From contig OW799233.1 of the NCBI GenBank assembly GCA_941918925.1, positions 3,216,001 to 3,280,000 on the forward strand: a DNA stretch of 64,000 nt, written 5' to 3'. The notes under the pieces are model-generated. The model ran no database searches. It was not told the DNA's origin and was given only the letters and a program-made list of their open reading frames with translations. The translations under genes were made by a program, and so were the position numbers. Of the stretch, positions 10,943 to 22,591 are shown in pieces (position 1 is the first letter of the stretch; every line of letters starts with the position of its first letter). The DNA is from Phyto melanocephala. Lineage: Eukaryota > Arthropoda > Insecta > Diptera > Rhinophoridae.

Positions 10943-13670
10943 TAAGTAATTTTCTACATGACGGTTAAGGTTACTGCGGTATATTTTAGTTAAAATTTTT
11001 GCAATTAAACGGGCCGTACGGATGAGTTGTTGTAAGGTATTCCATAGGAATATTAGAATCTTTACACGATAGTCAAGTAGTCAGGTCCCTGATAAATTTT
11101 TACTAGACATAACTCGCCCAAGAATGTCGGGCATCCTTGAATTGGAAGGCGATGCATTTGAACATCACCCTTACATGAGTGTAGAGACAAGTGAACAATG
11201 ATGACAATTGAGACAGCCGCGAATAACGTTGTAAAAGACAAATTTTGCAAAACCTGTTTTTTGCAGATTACCGTTAAAATTACTCTCTTACATTTGTTCA
11301 AACACCAAAATATCAAAATTATGCATTTTATCACCGTCAAAACTTAATTACAATGAGTCAGTCAGAGGAAGAACGCTGTAAGTTATAAGAAAAATGCTAC
11401 GATCGGAATTGTCGAAAGTGATTGATAAGTGTAACAGAGTTACAAAATGAAAAGTATTTGTCGAAAAATTGGAAAGACAATAAAAATAAAAGGTTTAGAA
11501 ATAGTGAAAATTCATATTTGGATAAGGAAAGGTTTTCCACTAAAAAAATAAAAACAGTTAATTTATATGTTATTTGAAACTTGAATTTCTTGATTTTGTG
11601 CAGTATTTATTTTATTTTTATTGTTTTTGATAAACTAAATATATTATTATTGGCCTAAGGAAGACGGATAATTGATTCAAAGTATAATACCGCGTGGATA
11701 ACATGATCAAGCGCACCAAGTAGCTTTTAGAAGTTGATAGGAACTGACTTTTGTAGAAGTTGTCGTGACGCAAAGGAGGTAACACATCCGCTCCTATATT
11801 TTATAAAAATATACTTATTACTAAGATGGTCATTCCAATTTGAAGATTCTTCTTACACCCGTTTGCTGCATGTATTGCATTTCAAGGTGACAATTACAAA
11901 TATAAAATTCGCAATATCGGTTTTTGCTTTTCTGGTGGTTTGTTTATCTTCTCTGAACCAAGACCAAAACACGGAACTAGTGCACTGTCATTGTTTTATT
12001 AAGATTTGCAGGCAGCGCGTAATTATATAGGGATTACAAATTATAGAGTTTTTATAAAATAATATTTAAAAAAAGGAATGTAGAAATAACCTGAAACAAT
12101 TTAAACTTGAAATCATTTTCGAATGTCAAGAAATTGTGTGTCATAAATTATTGTATGAGTGGTTAGAAAAAAGATAAGAAATGTTTATTTGACCATAAAA
12201 TAAATATTAAATACGACCATTAGCTAACAAAAACACTTGTATACTATTATCTGTATTAAACAATTCAGAACAGATGATTATAATTTAAATGCATAAAAAC
12301 TGAATTCTTGAACCAATAAAAAATATTAAACAAAACTATTTTGTTGAAAACAACAAACCGATTGCCTTTAAGCCCAACCCAATTTATTGTCAGTTTTTTC
12401 GCTATTTTTTTCTTTAAGCTACAGTCTACTATTTAAGTAATCTTCAAACTGAAGGAAAGAAGAAGAAGAATAAATGTATTAAGTATTCAGCATTTTGTAC
12501 AACATTTTATATGATGACTTATAGTAATTGCCATATAAGTCCTCACAAAAACAAACAGAAGAAAAAAAAAATCAATTGACAAATGTTAAAGTATGTTTGT
12601 GAATATATTTATGTAACTGACCATAAATACAGCTAGTAGCAAGGTCAATAATAAACATATACACATACATATACACAAATGAAAAATGTGTTAAATACTT
12701 TTAAAATCAATTATACTTATATTGATGAGTTTCTAAAAACTAAACCAAATAGTTCGCCTATAGTCGCCAAACTATTTAATACGAGTAAATGTTACGTTAT
12801 TCTATAACAACTTACGTTTCAGTGAATAATTATTTACAAATTGGTCTTTATTTGTTTACACTGTGATGTAATAATACTTGCATGTATGTATGTGTGTCTG
12901 CTCTTATGTCTGTGCCACTTATGTCATAAGAAGTTTTAGCAAACCAAATTCTTCTTACTTGTTTCTATCATATCTACTACTACTTAAGTCTCTAGTAGTG
13001 TTGTGTTACAATTAACTTTAGAACGTGGGAAATCCATGCATAATTTTTGGTGGTTAATGTGTAAATATTATATTATTAATATTGCCGGTTTTATTTCTGC
13101 TATTTCAACTTGTAATACTTGACATATTTTGTTGTTTGTTTTAGAGAGTAATAATAAGGTGGCACTGACAAACAAAAATTAAAACAAATTTTAAAACTTA
13201 AAAATTGTTTTTATCTGTAATTTTCCACAGCTGTCTAGTCAAAAAAAAAAATATTTATTAAATAAAAAACAAATATTATTAATTATATTATCACGAGAAC
13301 AGGACCAAAGATCTGTAGAATTCAAAATACTATTTTTTAGAATTTTTGTCTGCTTGTCTTTCTGCACTCAAACATTATAGAATGGATATTGATAGAATTT
13401 TATATGAAGTTTAACACATAACATGCTTTTTAACACGCGATATTGCAATATCTGCTTTTAAAAATAAATATAGAATAATAAATAAAATTGTTTTAGAAGT
13501 TTTGCTTAAAATAAATGTATAGAACAACCTAGCAGAGGAAGAAATATATGTTGCACTAACAACAAACTAACTTTATCTAAAAAACCAAAACAAACAAATT
13601 TTTGGGGCCAGCTAGGAATAGTATCTTAAAATAATAATAATAAAAATCAAAAAACAAAAAATTAATTGAA
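10943..13670. other. non-coding DNA; weak trace of a LINE end possible
   Basis: No supported exon. Near 11740-11810 one frame reads FCRSCRDAKEVTHPLLYF, which loosely recalls the Cys-rich tail of LINE proteins, but it is too short to call. Confidence 0.3.
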
Positions 13671-15093
13671 ACAAGTAAGAGCGCTATAGTCAGGTGTGCC
13701 AAATCTTAATATACCCTTCACAAAAGTGTAGATGCATGACTATAAGTTGTTTGTGAAACATATTTACACTTACATAAACTTTGTCGTTGTTGATTATGAA
13801 ATGACGTCATGCTGGTACTTACCTTCATATTGTGTGTAATTAAATTATTGCAACGTACAGTAAAAAAACAAAAAAATTTAATATAGATTCTTACACATGC
13901 ATAAGCGTAAAAATTCTAACTAAAAAAAAAACAAGTAAGAGCGCTATATTCAGTCATGCCGAATCTTATATACCCTTCACAACGTGTAGTCATGCAATAA
14001 CAGTAGTTTGTATCACCATTCCCCATATGATATACGTACAAACATATAAAAAACATACATATATAAAAACATCCCATTGTAAAATTATAAATTTACGTAC
14101 GTATGTTAAAAAAAAATTAAAAAAAAAATTTAAACAAAAATTAAAAAAAAATGTTTTTAAAAATAATTAATATATATATAATAAATAAAAAATAAAAAAA
14201 AAAATAAAAAAAAAAAATTAAAAAAAAAATATAAAAAAATTAAAAAATTTTTTTTTGCCTCAGCTGGGATTCGACCCACGTTTTCTCTAACCAGTATACA
14301 CGTTTGTATGTATGTATGTTGTTGTTGTAATGTTGTTTTTGTGAAAAAAGAAATAGAGGTGGTCGTGGGTTTTTGCTCATATCTCAGTTGTTTATGTACC
14401 GATGTTTCTGATTTTAAATACCGATCTACTCCCGAATATTTCTGATATTTTAATACCTCACAAGGGTCCATGCAATATCGGGGGGCTTCAAAAAGTTGAT
14501 TTCAACATACACACGGTCAGACTGACAAAGCTTAATCGACTCCCCTATTCATAAGCTTTCAGAATATATATACTTTATGGGATCGGAAATCAAAATTGTA
14601 GAAATTTCACACGGATTGACAAACCTATATATACCCTTTTTCACTGTGTGAAGGGTATAACAAACCAAACATTTGTTACCATTATGTACATACATAAATA
14701 GACTTGAATAAGCTTACAAAATAGACCAAGTACAACATTTTTTTTAACCATTAAGTGTGCCTCAATACCCCTGCTTTTTTTGTTTGTTTTTTTAAAGAGA
14801 ATTTTGTTGTTGCACTCTTAATAGAAAACAGAGGTATACGTGATTTTTTTCATATATCTCCCGCTAATGGATCGAAATTAATAATTTTCAATGCCATCAT
14901 TTTCGAAAACATTTCTGACAAAAAAATTTTACATGCGAGTCCGTGAAATATATGGAAAGTTAAAAATAGATTTCAACAGACAGATTGACATAGCTGAGTC
15001 ATCATCTCTATTTCGCAAGCAAATATTGTAGAAATTATAAACGAAATGACAAGCTTATAACACCCTCTTACACTCTCGTGTGAAGTGTAGAAA
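13671..15093. repeat. older copy of hairpin-ended repeat, split by a nested younger copy
   Basis: The left part (13671-13931) starts AAACAAGTAAGAGCGCTATA and carries a worn CAGGTGTGCCAAATCTTAATA hairpin region, then ATACCCTTCAC. The right part (about 14660-15093) ends with a worn TCGTGTGAAGTGTAG terminus. The younger copy at 13932-14659 lies between them. The family shares a near-palindromic CGGC..GCCG hairpin beside one end and TACCCTTCAC / GTGAAGGGTATA near the two ends. It has no coding capacity. Boundaries are approximate. Confidence 0.6.
13932..14659. repeat. hairpin-ended dispersed repeat, copy A
   Basis: One end reads AACAAGTAAGAGCGCTATAT, then a hairpin-like stretch around CATGCCGAATC and TACCCTTCACAACGTG. 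The other end is CACTGTGTGAAGGGTATAA. Between them are a (GTAT)n/(GTT)n microsatellite near 14307-14340 and a long A-run block at about 14110-14250. The terminal arrangement matches copies B (16548) and C (36460, inverted). Hairpin near one end, microsatellite core and insertion into an A/T run are reminiscent of Helentron/DINE-1-like elements, but that family call is inference. A frame of 104 codons on the minus strand is an artefact of the A/T-runs. Confidence 0.7.
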
Positions 15094-16547
15094 AATATAA
15101 AAAAAAAATAATTGAAAAATAATGAATAATATTCTAACTAAAAAAAAATCCTATGTTTCAACAACTTTTTTAAATAAAGAAATGTATAGTAAATTAAATT
15201 TTCTTTATTAATTTAATCCAAAATAATAACTCTATTTAATACATTTTTCTCATGCTCAAAGCTCACCCTAATGCACATTTTTATGAGCTAAGATCTGTTG
15301 TGTCTTCTTTTTTTTTAATTGTGATTCAAATTAATTTTATAAACACTGCTGCTGTGTGCATATATATGTCTGACAACAAAAAATTAGTTTTATATAAAAA
15401 AATAAATTGTCTAAGATGTTATAAGGTTTTGATTTTTTTTATTGCCACCTTTGATGAAGCAAAAACATTTATTTTATTGCACTTATTTAAAACTGTAAAT
15501 AATTTTAATTACTAAAAATACCACATTTACAACAGATTATGCATGCGTTGCAATAAACAAACAGAAACGCATTTTTATTTATTAGCAAACAGACAGAAAA
15601 AGTTAAATTATTTCACATTTAAAGACTAGATTTTATCTGTGTTCAATCCAAAAAAAGAAGCTCATCTCTATGGCATTTTCTGAAATTATTTAAATATTAT
15701 TTTAGAGAAAACTCAACAACATGTACATATTTTGTTTGCCGTATATAAACAACAATAAATAAATAAATGTTTTAAATTATTCCGGTTATTATAAATTTTC
15801 AAGAATATTGACAAAAATTCTTTAGTTGTGAAACAACTTCATATTTTTACTCTAATTTTAATGGAAAACAAAAGATTTGTTTACATCTTGTACTCCCACT
15901 CATTGCTTAAATAGAATATTGAGATGACTGAAACCAAACTGGTTTAATAGTAGTTTGACAATAGCTGAGACCTAGACAACACATGTCAATTTTTTTTTAG
16001 ATTTGCAAAAAATCGTAAAAAAAAGTTTATTATTTTATATAAAGTGCAAAAATGTTAAATGACTCTCTACCAAAAATTGGGAATTTTATTATATTATAAT
16101 ATTACTCATACCACATTCGATTCAAAGAGTAAAAAAATAAAAAAAGTCCTAACGTTGCAGATTTCTGTGCTTTAAATAACAATTCTTATAATATCAAATT
16201 AATCATTCTTAAGCAACGATATTTATATAAAGCGCTCAAAATCTTTGTACAATATTTTAATTGAATTTTTATACTTAAAGATTTTTTAAAAAAACTAACT
16301 ATAACACACTTATTGTGAAAGAAAAGACTTTAGCAAAATAGTTCAAATTCAATATTTAAATGAGGTGACAACATCCCTACAAAAAACACAAAAAGAACAC
16401 TAAACATTAAATATTTTTGTTTATTTTAATTATAACTTGTATTTTACTTATTTGGCAATAAAGGATTGGATAAATATTATTATTTTTATAATTGTTTTTT
16501 CACAAACTTCAACAGTTTTTCAGCCAACGTGAACCAACGCATATAAA
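15094..16547. other. non-coding DNA, no gene seen
   Basis: AT-rich, with only low-complexity short frames. Confidence 0.35.
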
Positions 16548-17146
16548 AACAAGTAAGAGCGCTATATTCGGCCATGCCGAATCTTATATACCCTTCACAA
16601 CGTGTAGTCATACAATAATAGTAGTTTGTATCACCATTCCCCATATGAAATACGTACATACATATATAAAAACATCCCATTGTAAAATTATAAATTTACG
16701 TATGTATTTTAAAAAAAATATAAAAAAATTTTAAAAAATTTAAAAAAAAATTTAAAAAAAAATTAGAAAAAAAATTTAAAAAAAAATAATTAAAATATCT
16801 ATAATAAATATAAAACAAAATAAAATAATTAATAAAAAATTTAAAGAAAAAATTAAAAAAAAAAATAATAATAAAAATATAATAATAAATTAAGTAAAAA
16901 ATAAAAAAAAATTAAAAAAAAAATTTTTGGCTCAGCTAGGATTCGATGCCACGTTTTCTCTAACCAGTATACACGTTTGTATGTATGTATGTTGTTGTTG
17001 TAATGTTGTTAATGTTGTTAATCGACTCCCCTATTCATAAGCTTTCAGAAAATATAAACCTTTTTGGATCGGAAATGAAAATTGTAGAAATTTCACACGG
17101 AATGACAAACCTATATATACCCTTTTTCACTGTGTGAAGGGTATAA
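16548..17146. repeat. hairpin-ended dispersed repeat, copy B
   Basis: This is the same family as copy A and close to it over both ends: AACAAGTAAGAGCGCTATAT, then the perfect hairpin ATTCGGCCATGCCGAAT, then TACCCTTCACAACGTG, and at the far end CACTGTGTGAAGGGTATAA. A block of A-rich tracts spans about 16708-16925. Relative to copy A it lacks a segment after the GTTGTTGTTGTAATG microsatellite. It is non-coding; opposing 64- and 80-codon frames over its start are shadows. Confidence 0.75.
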
Positions 17147-20100
17147 TTAAACAAAAGTAAACAAACTTTGACATTGTGCCGTTCAAAATGAAACGAGAAA
17201 TAATAATCAGTTAGCTTCGCAACATCTTCTGATGTGAATTAAACGATTAAACAAACGATTTGTTTCTTTTTTTTTTGAAATGTTTGTAATGCAGGAAAAT
17301 GTTGTGGTTGTGATACAAGAACGGTTCCAGCTTATGCATTTGGTGAGGGAAATATTTCTGTTAATATTTATGAATTTTTTGTTTTATTACTGCCAAAACT
17401 TTAAACTACTAAAGGCAATATTTAATTAGGGGGAGCAAAGTCCTTTTTCTTCTTCTTTGCTGCAATCCACACTTGCTGTATTGGTTTCATCAGATCTTAT
17501 AAAATGGTAATATCAATAGACCAGCGGAAAACATTCTATATTGCCACTGTATTTATAAACTTGGCCACGTTCTGGCAAATGATAGCGTAGCTTAACAAAG
17601 ATTTTTAAGCATTGTATGGGATTTTATTTTTTAGTTGGATATAAATAGTTAGAAGATAAGATAGAATCAAGTTCTTCTTATACTAATATTATTTCTTAAA
17701 CCAATATGCTTAAATGTTGATTTTAATAAAATAAAAATATGTTAAGTCCAGCTTACATTGCAGTGTATTTTCATGACTAAGACTTTTCAGATTTTTAAAA
17801 TAAAAAAAACTTCTTCAAAATAGTACAAATGGCTTAGAACCTACTTATATACCAGATTCAATAATAAATCTGTACCAGAAGACTTTTATATGTTTAGAAT
17901 CCTTTTAACTCTTTTAGTTTTACGGTTTATAAATATAATATTGGCACATTGGCTACTTACACAGAGTAACTGAATTCTATAAATTTTTTTATTTAAAAAA
18001 AATTGATCTATTATTTAAAATTACATACTATGATGTAAGGAAATTATCTGCCAGAAATATAATTAATCTTTATTAGGTAATTTAATTCATTTGGTTTTTA
18101 ATTCTCTTGCTCTTAAAAAATATCAAAAATAAGCAAGTTTATTGTGTAAAGAAATTATGGTCAAGCCTCACACATATAGCCAAGCCAAACTCATTTGTAT
18201 TTTTATTTATTTTTATTTTTAGTTTTTTCTTTTCTTTTGTTTTGTTTTACTGTCTGGCAATACAAAAGACTTAAGCAGCATACATCAGCACCCACTACTA
18301 AGAATGTATAGCAACAATGTTGAGAAACATTTGCAAATACAGAGAGTTAAATAGTGTTGCTTTCAAACACATTTTTTTTACATAAAAGTAAATAAATATT
18401 TGTATGTATGTATGTGTATGCAGACGAAAAATGTAAGCAAAAGTTATGTACATAAGTGTATATGTATGTGTGTAAAATAGTAATGAATAACTTAAGCAAA
18501 TATTTGTACTTAATTTCATATATTTTTTTAACAAAAAACAAATTTTTTAAACAAATTTTGTTTTAATTATAAACAAATTTTAAACTCTCTCATCTTTCAA
18601 ATTGAAATTGTTGCAATATAATTTCGTATTTATTTCTATAAGTCTTACTGTTATTGTAGTCATTGTTTGCTTGATGATGATGATGATGATGAGGTGTTTA
18701 CTTAGATGTATTCAGTTTTTTTGGTATTGCTGTTTAGTATTCGCTGCTGTTGAGGTGTAGTGAGTTTTTTTTCCCCATTTAGAGAAGATCTTAAAGAAGT
18801 TTTTCATAATAATAAATTTCAAAGCTTTGGGAATTTTAGTTCTGATTTGAACTTTGCTTAAAACGGTTGTGTTTTACGGAAAAACTTATTGTAAACTTTA
18901 AAGAATTATCAAAAGCGAATTGAAGAAAAACATATATGTAAATGTTTTGTAATAAAAATTTTGATACTATTATATTTAAAAAAAAATACAAAAATATTTG
19001 CAAAATAAAAAAAGCTTTAAAATATAAAATTTTTTATTAAAAAAAAACAAACAAATAATCATAAATATTTGATATATTTTTATAATTAATACTTAAAGAT
19101 GTAAATATTCTTTAGTGTTTATATTATTGTTGTCGTCTTCATCAATTGCAAATGCTAACAAGTTTCCCTTGGTGTCTCGTTGAAGCTATACAATAGCATG
19201 ATTATTGTTTAAACATTTTTGCATTTATAAAGAAATAGTATTTTTGTCTATAGATTTTTTTTTAGCAGGCTAAATGCATTAGCTAAACCAGCTCTAAAAG
19301 GTTTTTTTGTTCAAACTTGCACTTTTCGAGTTTATTTTTGAATTTTGGCAAAGAATGTTTTATTTTATATATTTTGCATAAGCTCGTGCGGTAATAAAGT
19401 ATTGTCACATTATACAATAATAAAAAATCTTTGATATTTGTTTGCGTGTGTGTGTGTATTCTTATTTATTTTTAGTGAACTCTTTTTGAAAGCGAATTTA
19501 TGTTAAAAGAACTATATATTTCACATAAACAACGTGTTTTGGGAAAGGGTGTCAAAACAAAAACGTTTGAAATAAAAGTTAAAAAATGTTTAAAAATTTA
19601 CATGATAAAATATAAAATAACATGCAGCTTCAATATGTTTTACTCACATTGCTGCAGCAGTTTTATATTTTATTTATTCAAATATTATTTATGATTTTGT
19701 CGAAAAAGCGTGATCTTTGTTGTTCATGTTTTTGTTTTGTTTTTTAATTTAATTTTATTAAGTAGTATTATAGCAAACAATTTCCATAATAACATAAATT
19801 TATTTAAGCAAACAGAAAATGAAACAAAAATATTAACAAATAGCATTTGAAATTTGCAAACAAACATCTTTAAAAAAAAAACAATAAATAAATGAAAAAA
19901 ATGTTTTTTAAGAACAAAGAATTAAAAAATATTGTACAATAAACTTTAATACAAAATCATCAATTACCTACAGTTAACTGGGTGTGAAGGAGCTTTTTTT
20001 ATTTGAATAAATTGCACACAGTGTCAAACAACTACAGTGTTATTAAGGTAAGTTTTTCTTTATATATTTAAAAAACACTGGTGAACACATAAAAAATACG

Positions 20101-20450
20101 AAAGTATATTTTAATATTTTTGCTTAATTTGCTATACATTTGGTTTTGCTTTATATTTTAAACGATCACTGTGCCATGGGAGTGCACAATGGAATATTAC
20201 TAAAAAGTTGTCGTGACAAGTTGTACTGACAGGAAGTTGAATCTTGTATATAGTGGAAGGATATTTGATCATATCTTATATGCAACGAGTCAGTTTTATT
20301 GCTAAACCATTGTAATCTAGATACAGAAAGGAACATCTTTTGCTTTTATCACAAAATGGGTTCATCTGTGGACCGAAGTTGGATAGTTTCTGTGAGCACT
20401 AGTGTGCCTAATCTAAACTCATCTATCTGAAGCTATATCTTCTTCTTCTA
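17147..20450. other. non-coding DNA with a short GAT microsatellite
   Basis: AT-rich. (GAT)n lies at about 18673-18692, and GTATGTATGTATGTG near 18402 is another short tandem run. I see no supported exon, RNA gene or transposon boundary. Confidence 0.35.
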
Positions 20451-20826
20451 TCTTCTATATATATAAAACAGGATGTATGTATGTATGTAACGTATGGACT
20501 CCAAGATGGCTTTGCCGGTTTTGATGAAATTTTCAGAGAATGTTCAGAATATTTAGGCGGGTAACACTGTGAAGTCGGATTTTTGGTTTTCGGTATGCAG
20601 GCGGAGGAGCGTGACAAAATCAAATTTTCAAACTGCACTACCAATGACATATACATATATTTGTTTTGTTTGCTTTTTTAAATCCGTTGCCATGTTTTTT
20701 AAAACGAGATACCAAACTCTTAAATCGGTGATGTAGTTTTGAAGATATTTACAAGAAACCTATGTTAATAATGATTCAATATAAAAACTTTTGCTTAGAA
20801 CCAGCAACATGGACCGGGTCAGCTAG
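20451..20826 (+). mobile_element. non-autonomous Helitron
   Basis: The element begins TCTTCTATATATATAAAACA, immediately after an A, and ends GGACCGGGTCAGCTAG, immediately before a T. Insertion between A and T, a 5' TC and a 3' CTAG preceded by a short GC-rich hairpin (GAC..GTC) are the standard Helitron signature. A (GTAT)n run sits close to the 5' end, as in many arthropod Helitrons. At 376 bp there is no room for the Rep/helicase protein; a 77-codon antisense frame is a shadow. No target duplication is expected. Confidence 0.75.
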
Positions 20827-22591
20827 TACTTAAATAAATTAGAATCCATTTTCGTAAAAGAAATGATTAAAATTTGTTTGTTTATTTGTTTTATTGAAAA
20901 TTGTATACAAATGAAAAAAAACTTTTATTTTTTCTTTAATACAGAATATTCACAATATGGTCGAAAAGTTGGGAATAACTTAAAAGTACAAAGAATTCAT
21001 ATACAATTTTTTATTATAAAATTATAATTTATTGCAAATTGTGAAAAACAAATTATAATAATTGAAAGACTTTATTAGAAAATTTTTACTTAAAAGGTTT
21101 CTATAAATTATAAGTTTTTTAAAAATTATTGTTAAACAGTTTGAAAAACAATAATAAAACTTTTAGCCAAATAAATAGATTTCGTTTGCCCATTAAATGG
21201 CCTCTGTTTTACATTTAGAACAATTGTTTGTACATTATAATTTATATGTTCATATACAGTATAATTATTTATATCTACAGATGACACGTATAGATATAAA
21301 TAATTATTTGTTAATTTAAAAACTTTATGATTCTGTTAAATCTCTTTGTTTCTGGTTAGAAAATTACTATTTTGTGGATAACTTACAATTATCTATACTC
21401 ACCACCAAAAAACCCTCAAATAAACTTCCTTGTAAATTCTTTGTTTAGGTTTTGAAAAAATATTAGTTGATTCCCTGTTCTAAACACAAATGCTTGCCGC
21501 TGCCATTTAATTACATTTTTTTAGATTTTGTCTGTAAATTGATATTTAAAATACTACGATACACCTTTGAGACCCAAAGCAATAGCAACAATAACAACAA
21601 CAATCACCTAAATAAACGCAAAGACTAACGTTGTTATGTCTGTCGTCTAAAACAGCAATTGAGTTGCCAAAAAAAGGAAAAAGACAAAAATGTTGCTTAT
21701 TTTCAGTATTTATTGTTGAGTGGATGTTGCTCTTGTTATTGCCATTTTTGTAGTTTTATTAATATTTTTTTTTTTCTATTTTATTCAGCCAGTTTTAATG
21801 TATTGTTGCAAAGAAGCTCTTTTAAACTCTTTCTACCTTTTTTTTTTTGAAAAGGTCAAATTACAATTGACTTTTTTTCGTTTATTTCGCTTTGTTAAGG
21901 TTTTTTTTAAACATCTTTAGGTTACCATTTTCTAAAAAAAAAAAGGAAAATCAGTTAAATAATCGCTTCTTCGTTTAGTTTAAGGTAAAAATCATGCAAA
22001 GCTGATTAAAATTTATTTTAATCATTTCCTTTTTCAGGAAATGATTTAAGAAAAACAAAAGACTTTGGACACATGCTCTATAGTAAAATTGTCAGTAGAA
22101 ATACTTGACAAATTCGTGTTAAAATTATAATGCCTCAATGAAATATATAAATAGAAAATACAAAAACATGTTTTAATTCAAGTTAAAGCATAAGGTAGAC
22201 ACTGTGCATTATGATTACGAAAAGAAAAAGAAAACGTTTGCAAAACAATTAAAACATTTATGCAACTAAACCGTAAACAATAGATGTTACGTTTAGCTTT
22301 GTTTGCCTAAAATCTGAAACAAAAATCATTTATTTAACTTTTTAATTGTTCATAGATACAAAATGTCTTAAAATTTCTTTGACTTGTTATTAATTTCTAA
22401 CGTTTTATGTCTTAAACAAATTGTATTTAAATTAAAAAAGTATATTTTAAAATTTTGCATATGTTTATCACCAAATAGAGCAATTCATTTCACGTTTGTT
22501 GTTAAAATATTTTCAGGCAGCAATGTTTCTAACCTAGTAGGTATGATCAACGGACTGCTGTACGTGTAAATAACAGAAATGTTTCGCTTGT
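20827..22591. other. non-coding DNA with one perfect AT-rich inverted repeat
   Basis: Arms 21261-21277 and 21291-21307 are perfect 17-bp reverse complements (ATAATTATTTATATCTA) with a 13-nt loop. T-rich frames near 21660-21920 are low complexity and not called. Confidence 0.4.

Noticed and set aside
11062..11340. 92-codon minus-strand frame with membrane-like stretches
   Set aside because: No start context, splice signals or recognisable motif. Hydrophobic bias is expected from AT-rich DNA.
11734..12030. 98-codon plus-strand frame with FCRSCRDAKEVTHPLL
   Set aside because: Recalls a LINE Cys-rich tail for less than 20 residues only; the rest is unrelated. Too weak to call.
14157..14471. 104-codon minus-strand frame ending in a Phe/Tyr/Ile run
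   Set aside because: Produced by homopolymer tracts inside repeat copy A.
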